Assembly (NCBI GenBank): GCA_022925895.1
Contig: JAKSYS010000376.1
Location: 1 to 59,582 of the forward strand
Direction of reading: 5' to 3'
From: Fragilaria crotonensis
Lineage: Eukaryota; Bacillariophyta; Fragilariophyceae; Fragilariales; Fragilariaceae
Length of the DNA: 59,582 nt
This document shows positions 1-11,500 of the stretch, piece after piece. A model generated the notes under the pieces. It saw only the letters and a list, made by a program, of their open reading frames with translations. It made no database searches and was not told the DNA's origin. Positions within the stretch are counted from its first letter, which is position 1; each line of letters begins with the position of its first letter. Position numbers and translations under genes: made by a program.

Positions 1-166
1 GTGTCTACTACAGGAAACTGGACGTACAGTACCCCAACCTGGTCGTACTCCGTACCACTACTTTTACTGTTACTGTTTTCAGTACTCAACCCTGGCGAAG
101 TGAAAAATTCAGACAGTATTCATTTGATCCAGTACCCCAGAGTGGTCATACTCCGTAACAGACGGA

Positions 167-246
167 CGCACGCACGCACGCACGCACGCACACAATTAAT
201 TTATAATATAGTAGGATATAGTAGGATATATATATATAGTATACAT
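167..246. repeat. Simple repeats: (ACGC)n followed by TA-rich tract
   Basis: A run of ACGC/CGCA tetranucleotides (about 167-192) is followed by a TA-rich tract with a repeated ATAGTAGGATATA word up to about 246. This is a microsatellite. An open frame crosses it, but its residues are just the repeat translated. Confidence 0.8.
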
Positions 247-414
247 ATGGCGAATTGAGAACCACCACGGTGGTACTAGTAGGGGTTGAGTACTAGCTAC
301 AGTAGTAGAACTTGAACAGTACTGTAGATGTTGAACCGAATCATCAAAAGTCGAATGAGTCGGTTTTGAGTCGAATCCAAGTTGATGTTGATTTTTCCCG
401 ATTTGCATGCACAC

Positions 415-735
415 CAGAGACGGGAATTTCAAACCCAGCCCACCCAAACCCACGGCCCACCCAAACCCATTGGGTTAAGGGTGGGTTTTGGGTGAGCTCA
501 GGATTTCATGGGTGGGTCTGGGTGGGCCGGCAAATCATAGCAAAAAATGACAGTAGATGTTTGCTACCGGTAGTAGTAGAACCATCTACTCCAGTACTAA
601 CTACTGGGTTTGGGTGGGTTTGGGTAGGTCTTGGTGGATCGTATGGGTTCTGGGTGGTTTTGGGCTGGTACTTCCGTGAGCGTAGCTTTACGTGGGTACC
701 CATGGGTTTGATATTTTCAGAAATTCCCGTCTCTG
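415..735. mobile_element. hAT-type MITE, 321 bp, with 8-bp target duplication
   Basis: The ends are inverted copies of CAGAGACGGGAATTTC (415-430 and 720-735). The 8-mer ATGCACAC lies directly outside both ends (407-414 and 736-743) as a target-site duplication. An 8-bp duplication with T at position 2 and A at position 7, plus termini beginning CAGAG, fits the hAT superfamily. The interior holds no coding region. Its left half is rich in CCCAAACCC-type words and its right half in GGGTTTGGG-type words, so the whole element could fold back. It sits about 210 bp upstream of the zeaxanthin epoxidase start codon. Confidence 0.75.
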
Positions 736-948
736 ATGCACACATACTGTATCATACGCTGTACACCACACAAACGACAATACGCTAGTACATGCCATAT
801 TGACTACTGTACACTGTATACAGCAGCACATCCGGCTTCCACCCTCCAACTGGATTCGGATTTGACTCCACATCATCAGATCACTTTCTTTTGTTTTTAG
901 AGTCGATGAGACCAAAGTTTTACGACAAATCCAGCATTGCGTAACAAT

Positions 949-2607
949 ATGAAGGTGACAATTCTTGCGCTTTATTTCGTGGCTGCATCGGCGTTCGCCC
1001 CCGCCACCCGCACCCGAGCCAATGTTGGCCTTCGCATGAGTGCAGTGGCAGAGGCTCCCGTTCGGGCACCCGAATCTCCCGATCGCGTCAAGGAAGTGCG
1101 TGAACGGTTCCGCCAGGCTGCCGAGGATGCGGCTCAAGCCAAAGGATGCGCTGCTGGAGACGCAAACGATGAATGGTGGCGAAAACCTCTTGATGAACAG
1201 TACCGTGATGTCACGAAAGACCGTCCCCTCCGAGTATTGGTAGCAGGAGGCGGAGTCGCTGGGTTGGTGACAGCTGCTGCGTGTCATTCCAAGGGAATGG
1301 ATGTAGCTATCTTTGAGCAAGCATCTCAATATGCTCCGTATGGCGGACCGATTCAAATTCAATCCAATGCTCTTCGTGCCTTGGAGCGAATCAACACGAA
1401 AGTATATGATGAGATCCGAAAGGCTGGGACAGTTACTGCGGACCGAGTTTCTGGGCTGAAGATCGGCTACAAAAAGGGTGTCTTCCTTGGACTTGGAAAA
1501 CAATATGAGAAGGGCGATTGGCTCGTTAGATTTGATACACTTCGGCCCGCGCTGCAAGCTGGTCTTCCAGCTACAGTTGTTGTTGATAGACCAGTTATTC
1601 AGCAAATTCTCCTCAATCATGGTATCCCCGAAGGAACAGTTCGAATCAAGAGCCGCATTAAGGACTACGAAGAATTGGGACCAGGAAAAGGACTCAAGGT
1701 CACTCTTGAGGATGGCACCGAGGCCTTTTGTGACGTTCTCGTGGGCGCGGACGGGATTTGGTCGTCTGTTCGTCGAATCATGCATGGCTTAAACAAAGGT
1801 GCAGACGGCTTCGCTGCGTCCGGAGCTGCCGGTGGTGCTCTCAACGAGGCTGAAGCGCGGAAAATGGCCAAAGACAGTGTGTTGATGGCTCAGGGCGCCA
1901 GTCGTCGTTACTCTGGCTTCACCTGCTACGCTGCACTGACTGAACACAAAGCGAGCAACATTGAGGACGTTTCCTATCAGATCCTGCTCGGAAAAGATAA
2001 ATACTTCGTTAGCACTGACGGAGGAGGTGAGCGACAACAATGGTTTGCTTTGATTCGCGAAAGCCCGGGTGGTGTTGATCCGGAACCAACCGAAGAAAAT
2101 CCTACTCCTAAGTTGGATAGGCTCCTTTTTGAATTTAACAACCAAGAGCCGGGAGACCAAAATGGTGATGTGTGGGATGATTTCGCTCACGAACTGTTCA
2201 GAGCAACACCTGAAAAAGACATCAAGAGAAGGGATTTGTACGATGGTGCGCCGCTAGTAACGAAGGGATGGACACATGGTCAAGTTGCTATCTGCGGCGA
2301 CGCCGCCCATCCCATGATGCCAAACCTGGGACAGGGTGGATGCCAGGCCACTGAAGACGGGTACAGATTGGCAGAAGAACTCGCGACAGTAAGACATACG
2401 AAAGATATTGAGGGAGCCCTCAAAGCTTACTATTTGAAGCGCATTCCAAGAACCACCATTATCCAAATTCTTGCGCAACTTGGCAGTGACCTTCTGGTTG
2501 ATTTTGACAAAATGATGACGATCCCACTGGTTGGTCCATTCTTCTTGACAATGACACAACTCACTATGCCATTCGTCCTTCGGTTCTTGTACACTCCTGA
2601 ATTCTAA
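949..2607 (+). CDS. ZEP: Zeaxanthin epoxidase, plastid-targeted FAD monooxygenase
   Basis: The product is 552 aa and starts at ATG 949; an in-frame TTG 12 bases upstream is not a plausible eukaryotic start. The N-terminus is a signal peptide ending in ASAFAP, the complex-plastid import motif of diatoms, followed by an Arg/Thr-rich transit segment. The FAD-dependent monooxygenase fold is complete: a Rossmann motif [11 protein letters not shown] near residue 96, a DG motif ([12 protein letters not shown]) near 270, and a GD motif ([17 protein letters not shown]) near 445. Zeaxanthin epoxidases insert epoxides into zeaxanthin or diatoxanthin, reversing the light-induced xanthophyll cycle in the thylakoid. 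Plant enzymes carry a C-terminal FHA domain; this protein ends at a hydrophobic tail without one. It is intronless and intact. A related FAD hydroxylase is the alternative, but the end-to-end pattern favours ZEP. Which of the several diatom ZEP paralogues it is cannot be settled here. Confidence 0.88.
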   Translation: MKVTILALYFVAASAFAPATRTRANVGLRMSAVAEAPVRAPESPDRVKEVRERFRQAAEDAAQAKGCAAGDANDEWWRKPLDEQYRDVTKDRPLRVLVAGGGVAGLVTAAACHSKGMDVAIFEQASQYAPYGGPIQIQSNALRALERINTKVYDEIRKAGTVTADRVSGLKIGYKKGVFLGLGKQYEKGDWLVRFDTLRPALQAGLPATVVVDRPVIQQILLNHGIPEGTVRIKSRIKDYEELGPGKGLKVTLEDGTEAFCDVLVGADGIWSSVRRIMHGLNKGADGFAASGAAGGALNEAEARKMAKDSVLMAQGASRRYSGFTCYAALTEHKASNIEDVSYQILLGKDKYFVSTDGGGERQQWFALIRESPGGVDPEPTEENPTPKLDRLLFEFNNQEPGDQNGDVWDDFAHELFRATPEKDIKRRDLYDGAPLVTKGWTHGQVAICGDAAHPMMPNLGQGGCQATEDGYRLAEELATVRHTKDIEGALKAYYLKRIPRTTIIQILAQLGSDLLVDFDKMMTIPLVGPFFLTMTQLTMPFVLRFLYTPEF

Positions 2608-2923
2608 GAAATTAATTTACCCGTACACTGATTCCTTCAAGCGCAAGGTTTGTTCTCGTCGAGTATCGTAAACAAATGCAACGTCGATATCAACGTGATG
2701 GAGACAAAGCGTTATGGTCGATTCCGCAGCACAATGCTCAGCTTCAAAGGCGTTGCCAAACCCTATAATAAGCTATTTCACATGATCTGAATCACATTGT
2801 CTCTTTTTGTGTCCGAGCCACACATTGCTCGCCATGCATTCACAGAATGCCGAACGAATCGCCGCACTTGCGCTCGGATTTTCTAGCGCGAGCAATGCGA
2901 TATTGTCAAAATGCAGATGATAT
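2608..2923. other. Convergent intergenic spacer between ZEP and TTC4
   Basis: This 316-bp stretch lies between two convergent genes and should hold both 3' ends. Part of it is open on the minus strand only if the TTC4 intron is retained. I see no repeat or RNA gene in it. Confidence 0.6.
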
Positions 2924-4731
2924 TCACGCCTTCGGCTGGAGGATGCCGACGCATTTGTGCTCTTCAAGGTAAGCTGCGTGTGCTGGATGGTTCTCAGGGA
3001 ACAAGACGAACGTGACCAGGAACTGGAGAGTCGAGTGAGGATCGCATTCGCATGAAATAAACGTTGATTGCCAAAACGAGCGGTACTTACATTTGGGACC
3101 ACAGTGCGAGAATCTGTGAGGACATCTCGAAGAGTCATAGCAGGGTGGACGCGGACAACTGCAGTGGGATCAGGCTTTGCCCAAAGGCTACCATGCTTTC
3201 GTTTCCAAGCCTTTCGCTGTGTATACAAGTGTTTTCTCTCAATGGCTCTGGCGACGTTTGTCATGTCAGGCCCCTCGTCTCCCTTAAGTGCCCTTGATGC
3301 TTCGTAAAACTTCATCGTTGACGCTTGATCTTTCAAAAGCTCAACACTTTCGGGATGCACAGGTTCTCCCTCGCTCTCAGTACAGTGGACCTCAAAGTAG
3401 ATAGTAAGGTTGCTGCATCTGAACTCGTTGTTAAAGTCCCATTGCATAAGGGTCTCGTCATCATCATGTTCAAGCTCAGGAAACATTTCCACCATGCGCA
3501 TTGCTAACATCTCGGATTCCGCGAAGTGTTGAACGAAGTCGGACTGGTTGTGAGACGGGTAGAGGAACATGCATGGCCAACTCCATTCACCGTTGATAAC
3601 TTCTGGTAGCCTTCCAGAGTGAGGGTGGTGGTGATGCCAATGCGATTCATTACCATCTTCGTCGTCGCCGTCATCATCTGTTACACTATTGACTAGCGGT
3701 ACACGTCCGAGTTTGATCCCACTATCCTTACACCATCTCCACACTTCTTTGACCCGTGCAACGCGCTCCGCTCTCTTGCGCTCACGCTGCTGTCGCAAAT
3801 GACGCGCTTTACGAACCTTGTCAGCCAAGAGTTTCTCCAACTTTTTGAGATCGCTGTTGCCTGGTTCAATGGCAAGTCCACTATCAATTGCGTCACCAGC
3901 AGCTTCCCAAGACTGCAGCATTTGGTGTGCCTTGGCGAGGCGATACCATGCTTTCACATTTTCTTTGTTGTAGATGAGCGCCTTTTCGGAATCATCCCTA
4001 ACATGTCCCCAATTTTTCAACAGCATATGTGCCATTGCAGCATTCGCATAAAGTGTTGATTTTATTTCGTCCAGCTCCCTTTCCGAATATGTAACCTTTT
4101 CAGTGTCTGCCTGAGCCATGTCGCCTTCATTCATGGGTTCCACGCGCTGTGCCCAACCGAATGCTTCGTAGTAATGGTTGACAGCATCTCGGTAATATTG
4201 GACATTCTTCGCTTCATTTCTCTTGCCATTCAAGAACGCTTCATTTCCCTTTTTCTTCAATTCCAGCATCAGTTGCTCGGGAGGGTCATCATACATGAGC
4301 GATGAAAATGCTTCGGCAAGGCCGGACCTGTCGAGTTCTTCTTGACTTCCTGCAAAGATTGGTGGGATGAAGTCATCATCCAAGATTGTCTTAAGGTACG
4401 CCTCGCGCTCGCCAGGAGCCCATCCCTTGCCATTTTCGACCGACAAGGCAATAGCGTCGTTTAACATTCGATCCGTATCGTCCTCCTCTTCCTCGACCCA
4501 TTTCTTTCTGGTCTCCTCCATCTTCGTAAGGAGATCATCAGGCTGATCAATTGCATTTTTACGCATGGTGTGAAGTGATCGGCCTTGGCAAGGTTCAGTG
4601 ATGTTTGGGAACGTCTTCGGAAAATGGGGCATTTGAGCCCAGATGGCACGAGGAAAATCTTCTGCGGGGAAAAAGAATGAAGGGCTCCCCGGATTTTCGG
4701 GAACACGACGGACGGTGATGATTTCAACCAA
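2924..4731 (-). CDS. TTC4: TTC4/Cns1-like TPR co-chaperone of HSP90, two exons
   Basis: Exon 1 is 4731-3091 and exon 2 is 3022-2924, separated by a 68-nt intron (3090-3023). The intron has a GTAAGT donor and a CTCTCCAG acceptor. Splicing gives 579 aa; reading through instead adds about 100 residues of non-conserved sequence. The C-terminus encoded by exon 2 (HPAHAAYLEEHKCVGILQPK) is typical of the TTC4 wheel domain. Domains: acidic N-terminus, three TPR units (about residues 155-300, including KKKGNEAF, YANAAMAHMLLKNW and AWYRLAKAH), a charged helix, then the C-terminal wheel domain beginning WPCMFLYPSHNQSDFV. TTC4/Cns1 links HSP70 and HSP90 and supports translation-factor folding in the cytosol and nucleus. 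The first ATG is used, but later in-frame ATGs are possible starts because the first 60 residues look unconserved. Confidence 0.87.
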
Positions 4732-5148
4732 TACAGATATTCCTGTACGACTCTGCGTGCGAAAGTTCTGTGCCTTGTACTGTACTGTCTACGGATAACA
4801 GGAAAGGTAGAGTACACAGTACACACACGTACACCAACTCACCAACTAACCACTGTTCACTGTTCAGTGTTTAGTCCAGGGTCGCTCCTGCTAGTCCCAA
4901 ACATCGCTTCAACTGCCAGGTACCATTGAGCTGAGGTTGGAGGCAATCCATAGGTCAAGCTTGGAAAACACGTATCTTTCCCCAACGGTGTCGGTTACAG
5001 TGCGGGACATGGATCACAAGTTGCACATCATCATAGTTATCGATTATGATAATACGTAGTACAAGCTACATCACCCTTTCCATGATAGATGTGTCGCCTC
5101 GTCCTTTCAGGACAGATCTGAGTGCGGCCCCGATTGTAAATGCATACA
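4732..5148. other. Intergenic spacer upstream of TTC4
   Basis: No gene is recognisable. The stretch contains GTAC-rich words near 4770-4830 and the short direct repeat ACTGTTCACTGTTCAGTG near 4852. It should contain the promoter of the minus-strand TTC4 gene, but no defined element can be named. Confidence 0.5.
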
Positions 5149-5796
5149 TCATACAAAGATGTTACCATTCGAACGATTGCGGCGACGAAAGGAAAGGAAA
5201 CTTCTGCTTCGCTTCGATTCGAACGTTTTACTCTGTTCACTTCGTTCTTGAGTCGCTTTTGCATCTTCATTGTCGTCGTCGACCGGCTCGATAGTATCAA
5301 TATCGGAAAGTATATGGAGTGCAACATCAGAGCGATCATCAGTTTCCGCTGTTGCGACCACAATTTCGTCGTTGTGCGGAGTAAAGCATGACGGAAGGAG
5401 ACTCCATATTTTGGTGGTGAACGAACTTGATTCTGCCTGCTCGTTGGGTCCGGCAACAATACTGTTATCTTGAGCGCATTGGTTTCTGTCAAATACTCCG
5501 TTGCAAATAGTTTTCGCAAATGAATCGGTAACCCATGGTCCCTTCTGCATATTCACTCGCTCCTTGCCTTTTGCAGCATTCTCGGTCGCTGCCGTATGCA
5601 GCGAAGCAAGAGTTTCGCTGGATTCAGTGTTTGATGTAATAGATGAGATATTGCTGATAGAAACATCTCCCCTAGGTGCTTTGGATGACTTGTGTGGACA
5701 AGCTTCCTGAACCTCCAGATTCTCGCCGCTAGAATCCTGATTAGCGTTCTCGTTGGGATTGCGTCGACGAAAGAATCGGAATCGTTGCAAAGCCAT
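5149..5796 (-). CDS. Hypothetical Ser/Asp-rich protein with basic ends
   Basis: This ATG-initiated frame encodes 215 aa, and I recognise no family. Both ends are strongly basic: FRFFRRRNPN at the start and RSFLSFRRRNRSNGN near the end. The middle is Ser/Thr/Asn/Glu-rich and probably disordered, apart from a short hydrophobic block (IWSLLPSCF). There is no signal peptide or membrane segment. The mirrored RFFRRRN/SFRRRN motifs could bind nucleic acid or act as nuclear-localisation signals, which is only a guess. Codon use looks normal and no overlapping frame is better. It is probably real but could be a lineage-specific orphan. Confidence 0.5.
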   Translation of the reverse strand: MALQRFRFFRRRNPNENANQDSSGENLEVQEACPHKSSKAPRGDVSISNISSITSNTESSETLASLHTAATENAAKGKERVNMQKGPWVTDSFAKTICNGVFDRNQCAQDNSIVAGPNEQAESSSFTTKIWSLLPSCFTPHNDEIVVATAETDDRSDVALHILSDIDTIEPVDDDNEDAKATQERSEQSKTFESKRSRSFLSFRRRNRSNGNIFV

Positions 5797-6459
5797 GGCG
5801 ATTATCTTCTCCTCAAGAAATCAGGAGCGAAGGGGAGAAGTCTGTCGCAGCCCTTGCCTCGAATGATGTCAATTGTTGCTACGAGGGAAACATCGTACTG
5901 CCGATTTCTTGGTTTTGCCTTCGCTGGTACGCGTGAACTTCGTTGTCCTTCGTCCACATGACTGTATGAAGGCATTTTTTTTGTCTAAATAGAAATGGCA
6001 TTTGGCGAATGAGATTATCGGTTGCGATACAGGTATATTCAATCGCATTCGTTTATGAAGAGATTCATTTCGTGGATTTTGACACGGAATTAACCGTCTC
6101 TGCTTGGTGCTCAATGTGAGAGTGGGAGAGATGCGTTTTTATTGCCAGTTGCCAGCGTGTGTGATCTCTATTCATAGCGGAACTCCTCGACACCTCGACT
6201 ACAGTACTGGAGTACTCAGACTACAAGTACTCGGTGCTCGGTGCTCGCTGTAGATGCACTACCAGTACCACTATGTACTACCTCAGTAGTACCGGGTAGT
6301 ACAAGGTACGAGTACGGGTACCTGGAGGTTCCGGAATGTGTTCTGTTTACCTGGTAGTAAAATCACAATCGGCATGTGAGTATGCGCATAGTGAGTATGG
6401 TACACACTACACACTGCACACTACACAGTAAAGATACACCCTTTACCCGCACATCAATG
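5797..6459. other. Non-coding spacer with GTAC-rich block
   Basis: No convincing gene is present. The segment 6190-6345 is dense in GTAC, TACT and AGTA words, the same low-complexity style that recurs in other spacers of this window. Short open frames here have no domain signature. Confidence 0.6.
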
Positions 6460-7148
6460 GTACCACATAAAAATGGCTTTGACACGATAAATTGGCTTTG
6501 AACCAATCTCTTGTGAAATTCAAGGAACTCTACACAAAAACAATCCATTTTCCATAATTTCACACCGGGACCTATTATAAAGCTCTCCTCAGATAGCCAA
6601 TAGAGATATGTTCTGCTGATAGGAAAGCATTTTAAATGCTCAATTCTCTAAAAAACGCATACTGCAGATGAGACGTCAAAACATTGTTGCACGACCATTT
6701 TTTCACATGTCGAGGATGCCCTCCCAATTTCTACAAGCTACAGTTCTGTATATTTTCATACGTTTGAGAGAATTCCACTTGGTGTTCGTTCTACACTGTG
6801 TGGTACAAACAGCTCGTACAAAACCCTGTACCAATAAGAATTTTGATTGACGATTCACTCATCAAACTCTTGTGAAAAATATAAAGAACGGAATATAAAA
6901 TATTATCTATATATGTTTTTATTTTTATACACGACTTCGAACCAGTAAATGAAAAACGAAGACTTGTATATCATCGATAGGCAATTCAGATCTTGCTCCA
7001 GTACTTTGATCATTCCTCATTGCTGTTGACAAGCAGATGAAGGATCAATGATATAAGAACCGTTCGTTGAACATTTATGTTTCTACGGAGATATAGTAAT
7101 TTAAAACTCTTGTGAAACTATTGGTTCCAAGCCATTTTTATGTGGTAC
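6460..7148. repeat. Candidate foldback/MITE-like element with about 20-bp inverted ends
   Basis: The sequence starting GTACCACATAAAAATGGC (from 6460) recurs inverted at 7131-7148. Adjacent GAACCAAT words are also inverted (about 6500 and 7119). The word CTCTTGTGAAA occurs in direct orientation near 6510, 6862 and 7108. The 689-bp interior has no coding region. No flanking target duplication is visible at these boundaries, so the ends are approximate. It lies 26 bp left of the P-type transposon. Confidence 0.45.
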
Positions 7149-7165
7149 AAGTACTAAAGTACCAG

Positions 7166-7173
7166 GTGCTACC
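7166..7173. repeat. Left 8-bp target-site duplication (GTGCTACC) of the P-type transposon
   Basis: GTGCTACC lies immediately outside the left terminus and is repeated exactly at 12940-12947 outside the right terminus. Confidence 0.85.
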
Positions 7174-7285
7174 CAAGGGTACATATATTTTAGAGGGTGG
7201 ACAACGAGTACCAGAAGAGATGTTCGATGTCTCGTTAAAATTGTCCTTCCGTCATCAGTGCCATCACGCACAAAAACTTTTCACC

Positions 7286-8183
7286 ACTGCAACAACAAAA
7301 GCTCACAACAGCAACAACAACACAACAACTCACTATGTGACCATCGAATGACCCAACCGCAAGCGACTGTTCCCACTGGCGCTCCCATCCAAGCCCAAGT
7401 TCATCTCCACCCACTGCCCAGCACGACTGGCGCTCCATTCTCCAATCCTTTGCAAGAATACAGCGAGCTCATCCGTTTGTCGCGCCTGATAAATCCATCC
7501 GCCAGCCATTTGACAGATCCTTCGATCAGACCAATGAGAAGTCATTCTTCCGCCAATCCCATCAATTCCTTCGCACACCCGCCGGTTGCTTAAATGGTTC
7601 TGTCAAGGTATCTCGGCACTGAGTGTCATTAATGACAAGTTCCACGGTCCCATCGCAATTCCGATTGACTGATTGAGCCGAGTGAATGTCGAAGTGATTC
7701 CCCATCCTTGACCGCCGCTTTGAAATATGCCGACACAGAGAAACATCTGCAACAAATTGCACGGTCCTGTTGCGATTCCAATTGACTGGGCCGCCATTGT
7801 TGGAGCCGAGTGACTGCCGACGAAGTCTTTTGAACCCTTCTGGCACCGTGTATTGGACATTCCATCCACAAGTCCCTAGACAAATCCTTCGATCCGTCCA
7901 TCTACCATCCCTTTGGCGGACCGTTTGACCAATACAATGCCAAGTCCTTCCATTAGAAGTCAATATTTTGTTGAGATATCCCGACACCGATGAAGATCAG
8001 TGACAACACCTGTGGAGCTCATTCGGATGGCGGTTTTCTCAATATTCTTTCCAGGACGATCACAATTCATGCTTACATTTTATGTTGATATCCTCTAATG
8101 GCACTACCGGTAGTTTGGTGGTGTGGTTCTTCTGCTCAGTTTCCGCTCCTTTCTTCAACGCTGATTTATTCTTCCAGCTCATC
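7286..8183. repeat. Non-coding 3' part of the transposon with diverged internal repeats
   Basis: This lies downstream of the transposase frame and inside the element. Related segments recur about 117-128 bp apart: CACGGTCC...CGATTGACTG at 7643-7671 and 7760-7788, and GAGCCGAGTGA near 7675 and 7803. A GATCCTTCGATC-like word recurs near 7517 and 7883. Short frames here have no recognisable domain. The repeats may be transposase-binding or structural sequence, which is inference. Confidence 0.5.
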
Positions 8184-8555
8184 TTAGATGATGCCTCCCA
8201 ATTCGACACGTAATGGTAACTTTGTTGTGTTGTTTGCATGTCTGCCTGTATACAATTCCTTGAATCGACGGGAAATCATACCTGCCCATGCGTGGATTAT
8301 TTTCTTCGTCAGTGCTACATAAAGTGACTGCAGGATACTCTCATTTTTGTTTTCATTTATCGTCTCGTTGTAACTGGAATTGCAACATGACCAAAAGATT
8401 CGTTTCAGATTCTGAGAACTATGGACATCGGCAACATGGTCCTCGATAGCCCTGTTGCCTTTTTGAAGCAATGTTTGGACTGTCAACTCTTTCACCTTCG
8501 TCGTGAGGCTCCGACCAAATCCGATGAACCTAATTGCAACCCAATGTGAGGCCAC
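8184..8555 (-). pseudogene. Probable C-terminal continuation of the P-type transposase, in another frame
   Basis: This frame overlaps the last codons of the transposase and encodes about 120 aa of well-behaved helical sequence (for example IIHAWAGMISRRFKELYTGR). Its first codon is GTG and it has no ATG near the start, so it is unlikely to be a separate gene. Removing one G from the AAAGGTGG run near 8552 would join it to the transposase frame. The two are therefore best read as one protein split by a single-base insertion or a small unrecognised intron. Confidence 0.5.
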
Positions 8556-11500
8556 CTTTATTTAAAAGTTGGTTGGCAAAGGGATAGCAGTTCTTCATGT
8601 AGTGATCATCGTGGATTACCTCATGGTGAAGCACGGACATTTTGTCCAGTAATGCAAGGTGTTCCTCATTGTCGTGTTGCTCGTTTTCCAGTTTCTGCTT
8701 TAAGGAAAAAATAGACCAACCAAAGAAACGCTGCACTTGATTCATGAGCTCTTCCTGGGAAGCAATGTTGTTGGCCTTCGACTGATGCGGTAAAGCAGTC
8801 TCTACCTTTTCAGTTTGTTTTTCTGACAGCCTTACAGACATGGCATCGTACACCCACTCCAACAATACGTCAGACAAGCGTTGTATTAAAAGACACACTG
8901 GTGCATCGTTTGTTCTCAGACAGGCAGGCAATGCATCATTTACATATTTCCACGGAGGGAGATTCCTCTCCTTCATCAGTTTGTACAATCGGTGGTGGTA
9001 TGAAGAGAGAACATTCTTCCGAATCTTGAAAGTTGACGCTTCATATAAGTTCCGAAACAGATGAGACAGGATGCACGAACAAGCTGCGTTGAAATTGATT
9101 TCATCGTCTTCTTCCAGACAGCATAGAGATTTGTACCAACCCTCATTGGAAGTAAAAATTGCGAGCTTCAACGTGGCTACAAAATCCTTTTCGTCCGCTA
9201 GGAGCAGGCCTAGAAAGCCGCATGCTTCAAGCCTTTGTTTTGCTTTGCCCTCGAGTATCTCTAGCATTCGTTTGTAGCCCGATGAAAGACTTGATTTGAT
9301 AATTCCTCCAAATATTATTTGCACTTGATAAATAGTTGTGGCTCTGGCTTGAATTTCTTTTCGACGCGACAGGAAATTTGCGAAAATTCGGTCTCGCTCA
9401 GCATCTTTTCTGTTCAGCAAATCTAACATTCCTGACATGTCGACATCAGGAATGTCCTCACTGGCATATGCTGGCTTGTTGAATGTCTTTACCACAGCAA
9501 CCGCTTCGGTGGAGCTTTGAACTGCAATCGATGTGCAAAATCCCTGCGGTGTATCTCTGTTTTGACTTCTTGCCAATGAAAATACGGACTCAATAGAGCT
9601 CAAATTCGAGTGACTGACCAGAATGAAATCAGGTGGGTTGCTCGACTTGAATAAGGCTAGTCGACAGTACTCAAAGAAACCTCGCACACTCATCCGCAGA
9701 TTTTTGTAGGTTATTGATGATACAAAGTGCTTGGACCGATCCTTTTTTGTTAGGCCGACATCAAGATTTTCATACCACTTGTCATAGAACTCGTCCACAA
9801 ATGTTTTTATCATTGCCTCATGGGCATCGATGTTGTCCTTTGTTATAGTAACTTCTCTATTCAAGAAAAAATCATTGAAAATAGCGCCGACCACACTGGT
9901 GTATTCCAATGTATTCAAAGCTGATCGAATGTGGTACGGCGTATGAGAAGTCACCATCCTCCGGAATATTGGAATTGCATTCCGATATATTTTTTGAGCG
10001 TTCCCCAGGTCGAGCTCCTTCATTTTATTACTGCACATCAGGGAGTTGGCAAGAAAGAGACACTGTTCAATCAAGGTTTCCCGGGCTGAAGGAGCTTTGG
10101 CATAGGACACACACATGGTGGAGTATGAGTCGACATCAACGGAAGCCTGACGAAGTTTGGTGATTTGGGGTTGTCTCATGATGTCGCGATTGTAGCACTC
10201 TTCGATTTCTGTCCAACCAAAATGGGTTTCGTGCATTTTTAGTAATCGCGAGCCATTCGGATGGCTTCGTAGAAGCTGGTTGCGTCTTGCCTTCAGATTG
10301 TGCGATGAGCAGTGGTAGGCAGCCACCAATTGGGTTGGATCTATATGGTTTGCAAACGTAACCGCCTCTTTCGATGGATAACCTGTCACGGAGAATTTGG
10401 TATTAGCGGATCTAAGCAAATCAACAAACTTCACATTTTGCCCAGCAGCATCATTCAACAAACCCAAAATTCGGACCCCAATCAGCTCACAGTGCCCTGC
10501 CACCCTCAAAAACTGTCTGAGTAATTCATCGCCCGTGAGGGATCCGTTGTTGTAGAAAAACTCGAGGTTATGTGCGACATTTTTTGTGGTTCTTAGTCTC
10601 CAAAGGTTTACATACATTGCCGGCTTGTATGAAAGACACAAGTCCATCGCACCTTGTCTTTTGCGGTTAGACTTAGGCATTGTAGCTCCGTTTTTGGCAT
10701 CAGGTTTGTCAGCTTCTGCATCATCTTGCTCGTCGTCCATCGCGCCGGAAGCCGCCAAAAATAGGTTTGAAACTTCAACTTCTGGTAAAAGCTGGTTGAA
10801 TTCATCGAGTGATGCAGCCAGACCAACCATATGATTGTTGGAACAATTCCAATACACATCATTAACAAGCTTCAATTCATCATGCATAAGATGTGCATCA
10901 ATGCACCCTTCAATTTTCGACGCATGCATGTCATGAAACCAGCAGTACAGTTTGGCACATTTGCCTTCGTTCACGCGATTCCCTCTTAGGATTCCCTTCA
11001 GGAGTGATTGTGACGGCATTATGTCCACTGACAAATTTCTGTGCACAGCGTATCCTTTCTTGCATCGCATCCAGAGCGAGAGGGCTGCTCGAAGAGTCAT
11101 GGGCGTGAAGCGAACTTGCTTCTCCTGCCCATTCACGACCTTAGTGAAATTCTTGATGGCACTTACACAATGCTCCGCAAAATTAGAAACATCATTTTCT
11201 GTCCTGTAATTTCCAGTCTTCGTCATATCGATGCTACTGATTATGATTTTTCTAATGAGATGGATCATGTTCCCTGAGTTTTCTGCAAAGAATTGTGATG
11301 CGACATTGACAAGTTCAGTTGCTTTCTTATCCGAGCGATTGAGTGTCGTGGCATGCTGTTCACTCAAGACTTCGTTCAAACGTGCATTGCGACTCTTCTC
11401 AGCATTCACCAGCTTCCGTAGATTTTTGATTCTCTCGACCTTGACCGGTGTTGCCAAGGAGGAGTATGGTGCACGGCTTGAGGGATGAGCAAGTCGTGAT

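Noticed and set aside
1-258. 85-codon frame at the left edge
   Set aside because: It translates microsatellite and GTAC-rich sequence and is low-complexity with no ATG.
688-1785. 365-codon open frame on the minus strand across the ZEP gene
   Set aside because: It is antisense to a strongly conserved enzyme, and its residues show no domain. Codon bias of the real gene explains the open antisense frame.
7258-7593. 111-codon Gln/Pro/Ser-rich frame inside the P-type element
   Set aside because: It begins in the inverted terminal region and runs through diverged repeats. Composition, not function, explains it.
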